Assembly (NCBI RefSeq): GCF_010723305.1
Contig: NZ_BLKW01000004.1
Coordinates: forward strand, 1,922,001-1,986,000
Origin: Mycobacterium botniense
GTDB lineage: Bacteria > Actinomycetota > Actinomycetes > Mycobacteriales > Mycobacteriaceae
Length of the DNA: 64,000 nucleotides
Direction: 5' to 3'
The position numbers and the translations under genes were made by a program. Numbering within the stretch: the stretch's first letter is position 1; every line of letters begins with the position of its first letter. Shown here in pieces: positions 57,696-64,000 of this stretch. The notes beneath the pieces are model-generated. The model was not told the origin of the DNA, searched no databases, and worked only from the letters and a program-made list of their open reading frames with translations.

Positions 57696-58685
57696 TCACC
57701 GTGTCCGGAAACCGGCGTGGCCTTGGCCGATGATCGGCCGGCTGAACAGAAAAGCAAGCGCTAGAGCTCCTGAGCCTATGGCCGCCGAGATAGGGTAGCT
57801 TATATTGGGTGAATGGAGAACAAGAGGTAAAAGGCCGATCGCAAGTGCGGGCGGCATGTGTATATGTAAAAGGCGGAGCACAATAATACCGGACATCATT
57901 CCGAATGCTGCGGCGAGTCCACTACTTCCAAATAGGCTGACAGCGAGCCATCCTGTGGATGATACCAAAAAGCAGATGACTGGAATAGCGAACGGTTTTC
58001 TGGCCCAGGGGCATGATGTCGGGTGAGCAAACATCTCGTACGCCAAAACAATAAGCGGGGGGAACAAGATAAGGCGGAGACCTGAAGCCGCGGCGCAGAC
58101 GGCCAGAACCGTTAAAAACAGGAAGAACGGCAGAATCCAAATATCTGCGGTGGGCGGACCGTCGAGGAAGTCGGCGCAGTGGCGACCTGACACTTTCGGA
58201 CAGTCGCGATCCATCCGCAGATAACGATTTCGCCACGGCAACACAATGCCAACCAAGACGACTAGACCAAGCGCTATCGATGCGGGATAAAACCAACTTT
58301 TGAGACCCAAAACGAGCGGTAACGTGCCGGCTGCAATCGCCGGAGCGACCGTCGACCGCAGCACCGCCAAAAGAAGCAGACACAGGGCGACAACCAATAA
58401 AACCGTCAGCGCGTGATAAGGAGCTCCCCGTGTGATCGCTATACCGAGTGCCGCCGCCAAGGTTGGTGCGGCAATTAGCCGTCCGGGCCGGCGCGCCCAC
58501 TTTCCCCACGGCCTGGTCAACACCTCATACGACAGCGCCGCAAGCCCCGGAAACAACAGATAACGTCCGCCGCTGTACTGCGCTGCTGCCGCGAGTGCCA
58601 CAATGTAGAGCACGGCCACGATAGTCATGGCGAGGCGGCCCGGCAGAGCCCGATTGACCATCGACTCTGCAACCCTCCCTGTCAT
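57696..58685 (-). CDS. HPP-family membrane protein
   Basis: 329 aa, made of two similar halves of about four to five transmembrane helices each. The second half contains HIHMPPALAIGLLPLVL, a variant of the His-Pro-Pro signature, and the first half has the matching APAIAAGTLPLVLGLKSW. HPP proteins include a plant chloroplast nitrite transporter, which fits with the neighbouring narK, but the function in bacteria is mostly unknown. ATG at 58685 has AGAAGG in good position; a start at 58661 is also possible. Sequence is slightly AT-richer than the flanks. Confidence 0.75.
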   Translation of the reverse strand: MTGRVAESMVNRALPGRLAMTIVAVLYIVALAAAAQYSGGRYLLFPGLAALSYEVLTRPWGKWARRPGRLIAAPTLAAALGIAITRGAPYHALTVLLVVALCLLLLAVLRSTVAPAIAAGTLPLVLGLKSWFYPASIALGLVVLVGIVLPWRNRYLRMDRDCPKVSGRHCADFLDGPPTADIWILPFFLFLTVLAVCAAASGLRLILFPPLIVLAYEMFAHPTSCPWARKPFAIPVICFLVSSTGWLAVSLFGSSGLAAAFGMMSGIIVLRLLHIHMPPALAIGLLPLVLHSPNISYPISAAIGSGALALAFLFSRPIIGQGHAGFRTR

Positions 58686-59221
58686 GCCGCACCTTCTCGG
58701 CGAAATCCGGCGGGTCGGCACGTCCCTACCAGCCTAGAGCCACTCCGAGCGGTGTCACCCCGTGTCCTGCCCGTGCGCGCATTCCTCGCCAAGGATCTGC
58801 CGAGCACTACGATCACAGCGCCCGCTGCACGTACGCCACACCCCCTGACCGATCCCGCCATCCCGCTGAGCCCCGAACGACACCCACGCTGGGCACGTTC
58901 CCGCTCCGCGCCCGCGGCACCAGCGCGGCAGCACGTGTCGTGGTCACACGCGTCCTTCCCCGTGCGACGGCCCGTCGACGTGATGCGCAAGCCCCGGGCG
59001 TTGACAGCTGCCGCACCAGGTGGTTAACTACTAGGTGAGTCCAGTAAAAATTACCAATTTTACCAGGATTCATCCCGCAGTCATCCGCTTGACTGCGCAC
59101 CCGTAGACGCGGACACGCTGGCGCTCGCCAGCGACCGAGGCACTGCCCACCACTGCGCCCCGTCCGGCGCTCATACCGCGCGCAGATCTGCAAGCGCACA
59201 ACACTCGAGAAGAGGAGAACA
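58686..59221. promoter_or_regulatory. Upstream region of the sat-cysC operon
   Basis: Intergenic between the divergent HPP and sat genes. An AT-rich near-palindrome (CCAGTAAAAATT-ACC-AATTTTACCAGG) at 59042-59068, about 155 bases before sat, is the best operator candidate. The AAGAGGAG ribosome binding site is at about 59209-59217. Confidence 0.45.
59042..59068. promoter_or_regulatory. Near-palindromic operator candidate upstream of sat
   Basis: Arms CCAGTAAAAATT and AATTTTACCAGG are complementary apart from one added A and minor end differences, around an ACC centre. Rrf2-family regulators bind AT-rich dyads, and an Rrf2 gene is linked, so it is a plausible target. This is inference only. 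Confidence 0.35.
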
Positions 59222-60940
59222 ATGCCAGGACTTGAAACCCCGGACGGACCGAAATTGGTCGACCTTTTGGTTGGTGAAAAGCGTGCCCAAGAACTCAAAA
59301 GCGCGAGCGCAATGTATAAAAGCTGGGATCTCACGCCCCGCCAGATATGTGACCTAGAGCTTTTACTCAATGGCGCATTTTCACCCCTTCGCGGGTTCAT
59401 GAACAAGGCCGATTATGAAAGCGTCTGTCAGGTGATGCGACTAGCGGACGGAACGCTGTGGCCAATGCCGATTACCCTCGACGTCGATGAGAATTTCGCA
59501 AAAAGTATAGACATCGGTGAGAAAGTGGCCCTGCGCGATCAGGAAGGCGTGGTCCTCGCCGTACTGACTGTCGACGATATCTGGAAGCCGGACAAATCGA
59601 GAGAAGCCGAACAGGTATTTGGTAAAGATGATACATTTCACCCGGCTGTCGCGTACTTGCACAACACGGCAGGGGATTATTACATCGGCGGTAAGCTCGA
59701 AGGGCTGCAACTTCCGGTCCACTACGACTTCAATGATCTTCGCTATACACCCCAGCAGCTCAGGGACCATTTCAAAAAAATGCGCTGGACTAAAGTCGTG
59801 GCATTCCAGACCCGGAATCCGACGCACCGTAACCACGTCGAAGCTATGCTGCGGGCGGCTAAAAAAGCCGAGGCCGCCATATTGATTCACCCCGTCGTCG
59901 GTATGACCAAACCAGGCGATGTCGACTACTACACACGCGTGCGTGTCTATAAAGCCGTGATCAATCGCTTCCCAACGTCAACGGCCATGATCTCGTTGCT
60001 GCCTCTGGCGATGCGGATGGGTGGACCGCGGGAAGCTGTCTGGCATGCCATTATTCGCAAAAATTACGGAGCAACGCACTTCATCGTTGGTCGTGATCAC
60101 GCCGGACCGGGTAAAGACTCTCGCGGTAACTACTTCTACGATCCATTGGCAGCTATGGCACTGGCAAAGAAGTACGCCGATGAAATCGGGATCGAGATTA
60201 TGGAAGCCGGTTACCTGGTGTACGTGAAGGAACTCGACAAATATGTCGAATCCACGGAGGTGCCCGCGGGCATGGACGTAATGAATATCTCCGGTACCGA
60301 ACTACGGGCACGCTTGGCAGACGGCCGTGAACTCCCCGAATGGTTCACATATCCAGAGGTAGCTGCCGAACTGCGGCGTACTTACAAACCGCGTGATAAA
60401 CAGGGCTTCACCGTGTTCTTTACCGGTTTGTCCGGATCCGGCAAATCAACTATTGCCAATGCCTTGATGGCCAAGATGATGGAGCGCGGCGACCGCACGG
60501 TGACGCTGCTGGATGGCGATATAGTCCGCAAGCACCTCTCGAGTGAACTCGGGTTTTCGAAAGAAGACCGTGACCTCAACGTGCTGCGGATCGGCTATGT
60601 GGCCGCGGAGATTTCCAAACATGGCGGCGTTGCCATTTGTACACCGATCGCGCCGTATGATGACACACGGAAGAAAGTTCGTAATATGGTCCTCGAACAA
60701 CGTGGTGCATTCGTTCTGGTCCATGTCGCGACGCCGCTCGATATTTGCGAAGCACGTGATCGCAAAGGGCTGTATGCCGCGGCCCGAGCCGGCCGGATCA
60801 AAGAATTCACCGGAATCTCCGACCCCTACGAAGAACCTGCCGACGCTGATATCACGCTGGACACTACTGAACAAACGGCGGAAGAGCTTGCCAATCAACT
60901 CATGCTGCATTTGCACGAAAAAGAAGGCTTGTTGGCGTAA
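59222..60940 (+). CDS. Bifunctional ATP sulfurylase-APS kinase (Sat-CysC fusion)
   Basis: 572 aa. Residues 1-385 are a homo-oligomeric Sat-type ATP sulfurylase: FSPLRGFMNKADY, the active-site QTRNPTHRNHVE, and GRDHAGPGKDSRGNYFYDP. Residues ~395-572 are an APS kinase: GLSGSGKST Walker A, LLDGDIVRKHLSSELGFS, ARAGRIKEFTGISDPYEEP. Together they make PAPS from sulfate and two ATP. Mycobacteria normally use the unrelated CysD/CysN(C) enzyme, so this looks like acquired DNA; the AT content is also raised. The ATG at 59222 follows AAGAGGAG. cysQ follows 96 bases later. Confidence 0.95.
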   Translation: MPGLETPDGPKLVDLLVGEKRAQELKSASAMYKSWDLTPRQICDLELLLNGAFSPLRGFMNKADYESVCQVMRLADGTLWPMPITLDVDENFAKSIDIGEKVALRDQEGVVLAVLTVDDIWKPDKSREAEQVFGKDDTFHPAVAYLHNTAGDYYIGGKLEGLQLPVHYDFNDLRYTPQQLRDHFKKMRWTKVVAFQTRNPTHRNHVEAMLRAAKKAEAAILIHPVVGMTKPGDVDYYTRVRVYKAVINRFPTSTAMISLLPLAMRMGGPREAVWHAIIRKNYGATHFIVGRDHAGPGKDSRGNYFYDPLAAMALAKKYADEIGIEIMEAGYLVYVKELDKYVESTEVPAGMDVMNISGTELRARLADGRELPEWFTYPEVAAELRRTYKPRDKQGFTVFFTGLSGSGKSTIANALMAKMMERGDRTVTLLDGDIVRKHLSSELGFSKEDRDLNVLRIGYVAAEISKHGGVAICTPIAPYDDTRKKVRNMVLEQRGAFVLVHVATPLDICEARDRKGLYAAARAGRIKEFTGISDPYEEPADADITLDTTEQTAEELANQLMLHLHEKEGLLA

Positions 60941-61036
60941 TGACCGGAATCGTGTGGCCGGACAGGGGGCTGGTTGGCGCACCGCTTTGTATCCGATTAT
61001 CGACACACCGGTTGCTAACCGGAGGGTGATCTCAGC

Positions 61037-61828
61037 ATGAGTCCGAGCCGATCAGAAGAACTGTTAGAAGAAATGGTCCGCATTGCCGGGCGGGCGGGCA
61101 GCGCCATTATGAACGTTTATGGATCGGATGATTTTGCGGTGGAGTTGAAGTCCGATCATTCGCCTGTGACACGCGCCGACAAGGCGGCACACAAAATTAT
61201 TGCCGAAGAATTAGCTCGGATCAGCGACTATGACATCATCTCAGAAGAAAGTGACAACCGGATACCGACAACCGATCCCTACTGGCTCATTGACCCGCTG
61301 GACGGCACGAAAGAGTTTATCAAACGCAATGGAGAATTCACCGTCAATCTCGCTTTGGTGCGCGGTAAGAGACCGATTCTCGGCGTCGTCTATGCGCCGG
61401 CGCTGAATGTATGTTATTGCGGTAATGTTAAAAAAGGCGAGGCGTTTAAGATCACCGGGGACAAGAAAGCAAAGATTCAGGCTCTTCGTCCTGCCGGACG
61501 GCCGAAGGTTGTCGTCAGTCGCTCGCATATCAACGATCAGACGCAGGCGCTCGTCGAATCGGTTGGCGACCATGACGAGGTGGCCATGGGTTCGTCACTT
61601 AAACTGTGCCTGGTCGCCGAAGGCGCGGCCTCACTTTATCCCCGGCTCGGTCCGACATCACTATGGGATACGGCGGCGGCCGATGCTGTCGTCACAGCTG
61701 CCGGGGGCCACGTAACTAATGTCACTACAGGTCAGGATTTAGAGTACGACCCCTGGCGAACCGTCATTAATGACGCCTTTGTCGTTGAAAGCGCAGACCG
61801 AAAAATCCCATGGAAACGGCCGTCATGA
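61037..61828 (+). CDS. cysQ: 3'(2'),5'-bisphosphate nucleotidase CysQ
   Basis: 263-aa inositol-monophosphatase-fold enzyme. Metal ligands are Glu70-Glu71 (IISEES), the signature DPLDGTKEF with Asp86 and Asp89, and the C-terminal LWDTAAADAVVTAAGG. It hydrolyses PAP, the by-product of sulfotransferases and PAPS reductase, to AMP. Its place just after sat-cysC and its KRNGEFTVNLALV segment point to the CysQ group. GGAGG precedes the ATG. Codon use resembles sat-cysC (many AT-ending codons), so both probably arrived together. Confidence 0.93.
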   Translation: MSPSRSEELLEEMVRIAGRAGSAIMNVYGSDDFAVELKSDHSPVTRADKAAHKIIAEELARISDYDIISEESDNRIPTTDPYWLIDPLDGTKEFIKRNGEFTVNLALVRGKRPILGVVYAPALNVCYCGNVKKGEAFKITGDKKAKIQALRPAGRPKVVVSRSHINDQTQALVESVGDHDEVAMGSSLKLCLVAEGAASLYPRLGPTSLWDTAAADAVVTAAGGHVTNVTTGQDLEYDPWRTVINDAFVVESADRKIPWKRPS

Positions 61829-62138
61829 TCTGATCGCATCGCCAGCACTCACCACGACCACCGCGCAGACTACGGGTAACCATCTCCACCGATACCCTGG
61901 CGGTCGTGACCATTTGGCAGCACACCGGCCCGCCCGGGTGACCAGCCGGCGACACACCAGCGGAATAGCGGGTTGCCCTCGCATGCGGCCTCATCGCGCC
62001 GCAGCTGGTGGACGGCGCCGCCGGGGTGGTCACGATGGTGCGGACGAATAACGCGACAGGGCCATTCACGGGTGATCGGTGACGTCACCCCGACTCTTCC
62101 TGGCGCTATCTCCACCAGCCGGTGGCACAATTCACCAA
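61829..62138. promoter_or_regulatory. Upstream region of Rrf2 gene with palindrome
   Basis: GC-rich region after cysQ, back to the typical local base composition. GGTGACGTCACC, a perfect 12-bp palindrome, lies at 62078-62089, 50 bases before the Rrf2 start, and could be an autoregulatory site. Otherwise nothing recognised. Confidence 0.35.
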
Positions 62139-62618
62139 ATGCGCATGTCGGCCAAGGCGGAATACGCGGTGCGGGCGATGGTGCAGCTTGCCGCCGCCGA
62201 CTGCGGAACGCTGATGACGACGGACGACCTCGCGACAGCCCAAGGTATACCGCCGCAGTTCCTCGTCGACATCCTCTCGGATTTGCGCGCCGACCGTCTG
62301 GTACGCAGCCATCGCGGTCGCCAGGGAGGATACGAACTCGCCCGTCCTGCCACCGAGATCAGCATTGCCGACGTCCTGCGCTGCATTGACGGTCCCCTCG
62401 CCAGCGTCCGCGATGTCAGACTCGGTGACCTGCCCTACTCCGGGCCTACCCAGGCGCTGGCCGACGTCTGGCGGGCACTTCGCGCCAGTATGCGCTCGGT
62501 ACTGGAGAAAACGACCCTGGCAGATGTTGCGAGGGGTTCGCTACCAGCACACGTGACGCAGCTGGCCGCCGAGTATCGCGAGCAGGAACGCGTGTCCCGC
62601 TACCGCATCGATGACTGA
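62139..62618 (+). CDS. Rrf2-family transcriptional regulator (Rv1287 type)
   Basis: 159 aa. The winged helix starts [18 protein letters not shown] and includes [35 protein letters not shown], typical of Rrf2. The IscR cluster Cys triad is missing; only one Cys ([10 protein letters not shown]) stands near the end of the dimerisation helix, so it is probably not an Fe-S sensor. As remembered, Mtb Rv1287 is almost the same over this length and lies next to cysDN there. Here it lies next to sat-cysC-cysQ, suggesting it regulates sulfate activation in both genomes. Start at 62139 (or 62145). Confidence 0.9.
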   Translation: MRMSAKAEYAVRAMVQLAAADCGTLMTTDDLATAQGIPPQFLVDILSDLRADRLVRSHRGRQGGYELARPATEISIADVLRCIDGPLASVRDVRLGDLPYSGPTQALADVWRALRASMRSVLEKTTLADVARGSLPAHVTQLAAEYREQERVSRYRIDD

Positions 62619-63175
62619 CCCCGGGGCCGTGGCTAATTTCGCTGCGGATTGGCCCGGTTGAGAAACAGCTCGCAGCTGAGTTGGCCGGCGCTCCTGAGAA
62701 AGTGTCATGACCAGCTATCACGTACACCGCTTCGGCCGTCGCGAATACTGCGCGCAGGCCCGTTCGATCAAACCACCGCCCCGCCATCAGCGACGCGGCC
62801 GTCGCGGTGACCCGTGAGCCGTGGCGGCCCCGCGACCGGAGATTTCGAGCAGTGCCTTCTCCAGAGATTCGCGGGTTTCATCCCACGTCATCGCAGTACT
62901 CGTCGGCCCGAAGCACGGTACCGCCCCAGGGTGAGGTTACCTCAGTGACATTCCCGGCGCGGAAACCGTCGAGCCGACCACGTGCTGGGCGCGAAAAACC
63001 GGGCTAATCAGACTAAAGGGTGCCAATCACAACGTTTCAACTGTCAGCAACGGGATATTGCACCGTGTGGAATCATGACTTAGGCGTCCACGGTCACGAT
63101 GCCGACGCGGCAGGGGCCGTTAATGTTCGACGCTATTGACAATTACCGTCGAAGTTGCGAAACGGGGACAACGTC
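62619..63175. other. Intergenic region, no gene seen
   Basis: Two short frames (62807-63007 plus, 62446-62787 minus) are not convincing. The stretch just before the GAF-ANTAR gene (63000-63130) is AT-richer and probably holds its promoter. Confidence 0.4.
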
Positions 63176-63940
63176 GTGAACGAAGTGAATGTCGGCGCGG
63201 GGGGCTCGCCGCCCGAGACGGCGACGCCAGACCCGGCGAATATTTTCGCCGCGCTGGCCGAAATCATCTACCAGGGCTCGGATCCCGCCGAAGTGTATGC
63301 GGCCATCTGCATCGCAGCGACCCTGGTCGTCCCCGGCTGCGATCATGCCAGCCTGCTGGTGCGCCGCAACGATCACTACGTCACGATCGGGGCCAGCGAC
63401 CGGATCGCTCAGCGCATCGACGATCTTGAACGCACCGTCGGTGATGGGCCCTGCCTCGACGCGATCGAGGAGGAAACCCCTCAGATCGACACCGACTTAA
63501 CGACACCGTCGGCCTGGCCCAATCTGGCCGCCCGCCTTGTTGCCGAGACACCAGTACGCGGAGCCATGGGGTTCCGCATCCTGGTGGACAAACGTAAGGT
63601 CGGCGCCCTCAACCTGTTCAGCGACACCCCCAACAGCTTCGACACCGAGTCCGCCCGGCGCGGCATTGTGCTGGCCTCGTTCGCCAGCGTGGCCATCAAC
63701 GCCATCGCTTCCGGGGAAGACGCCGCTACCCTGCGTCATGGACTGCTGAGCAACCGTGAGATCGGTAAGGCCATCGGGATGCTGATGCTCTTAGACGACA
63801 TCTCCGAGGAGGAAGCCTTCGACAAGCTGCGACGCTGCTCCCAAGAGATGAACATCAAGCTGGCCGATGTGGCGCGGGCGGTCATCGAAAACCGCGGTCG
63901 CCTGATCCTCAAACGCGATGGGCGCAGTCTCAACAGTTAG
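63176..63940 (+). CDS. GAF and ANTAR domain regulator
   Basis: 254 aa from the GTG at 63176 (GGGGA upstream); a TTG start at 63155 would add seven residues. Residues ~20-175 are a GAF domain (VPGCDHASLLVRRNDHYVTIGASD, ERTVGDGPCLDAI, ALNLFSDTPNSFD). The C-terminal ANTAR domain (about 180-240) contains LLSNREIGKAIGMLMLLDDISEEEAFDKLRRCSQEMN. GAF-ANTAR proteins are common in mycobacteria and act as ligand- or stress-controlled antiterminators. Not obviously part of the sulfur operon. Same signalling class as the protein at the left edge. Confidence 0.88.
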   Translation: MNEVNVGAGGSPPETATPDPANIFAALAEIIYQGSDPAEVYAAICIAATLVVPGCDHASLLVRRNDHYVTIGASDRIAQRIDDLERTVGDGPCLDAIEEETPQIDTDLTTPSAWPNLAARLVAETPVRGAMGFRILVDKRKVGALNLFSDTPNSFDTESARRGIVLASFASVAINAIASGEDAATLRHGLLSNREIGKAIGMLMLLDDISEEEAFDKLRRCSQEMNIKLADVARAVIENRGRLILKRDGRSLNS

Positions 63941-63954
63941 CGCGGCTCACCGGG

Positions 63955-64000
63955 CTACTCCGGCAGCCTCAGTTCGGGTTTCTCGACCTCTTCGATGTTG
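63955..64000 (-). CDS. 3' end of an unidentified gene
   Basis: On the minus strand a frame enters from the right edge and ends at 63955 with the residues NIEEVEKPELRLPE. Its tail is only 14 bases beyond the GAF-ANTAR stop, so the two genes converge. Too little is visible to name it. Confidence 0.45.
   Translation of the reverse strand, partial: NIEEVEKPELRLPE

Noticed and set aside
1..64000. CRISPR arrays
   Set aside because: No regularly spaced direct repeats and no cas genes were seen.
1..64000. tRNA or rRNA genes
   Set aside because: No tRNA T-loop/acceptor pattern or rRNA sequence was noticed; a tRNAscan run would be needed to exclude them fully.

Overview
The window is high-GC actinobacterial DNA and almost certainly comes from a slow-growing Mycobacterium. 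The evidence is one PE gene, five PPE genes with the PPE-SVP signature, a block amiC-tsf-rpsB-M23-xerC-viuB-dprA-comM-yraN that follows the M. tuberculosis Rv2888c-Rv2898c order, and close matches from memory to Mtb SirA, CysH, AmiC, DprA and Rv1287.

Layout. 0-12.3 kb: a PAS-ANTAR regulator at the left edge, the sulfite/APS reduction pair sirA-cysH, a LysR regulator, a STAS-domain protein, an alpha/beta hydrolase, a DUF1643 protein, a Cys-rich hypothetical protein and a GH65 disaccharide phosphorylase. 12.7-25.7 kb: the housekeeping block, disturbed by a 1.7 kb tandem duplication that carries a secreted-protein gene, xerC and the tail of a lactate 2-monooxygenase gene; the second xerC is frameshifted. 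25.8-33.3 kb: a six-gene, tightly overlapping operon for a hydrogenase-4/complex-I-like membrane complex (hycD-P-Q-E, a NuoB-like protein and hyfB). Its large subunit lacks the visible [NiFe] cysteines and its NuoB-like subunit lacks the cluster N2 cysteines. 34-47 kb: a phosphoglycerate-mutase-like protein, then PE/PPE islands broken by a decayed IS1380-type element and gene-poor DNA with strong hairpins and riboswitch-like elements. 47-50.3 kb: a cysC-sulfotransferase operon interrupted by an intact ISL3-family element with 8-bp target duplication. 50.7-57.1 kb: two narK-type transporter genes in inverted orientation, one frameshifted, flanking a fatty-acid desaturase. 57.7-64 kb: an HPP-family membrane protein, a fused ATP sulfurylase-APS kinase, cysQ, an Rrf2 regulator of the Rv1287 type and a GAF-ANTAR protein.

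Functional themes. Sulfur dominates: reduction (sirA, cysH), activation to PAPS (sat-cysC fusion plus a separate cysC), PAP recycling (cysQ), transfer (sulfotransferase) and control (Rrf2). The activation genes look less GC-rich than their surroundings and use a Sat-type enzyme in place of the usual mycobacterial CysDN(C), which suggests acquisition. The cysH copy lacks one of the four expected iron-sulfur cysteines.

The least expected signal is a set of three sequences on both strands (34856-34903 +, 42790-42836 +, 52813-52867 -) that fit the crcB/fluoride riboswitch pattern, including the pseudoknot, with no fluoride channel gene visible next to any of them. All assignments rest on reading the sequence and on remembered family features; no database search was run.
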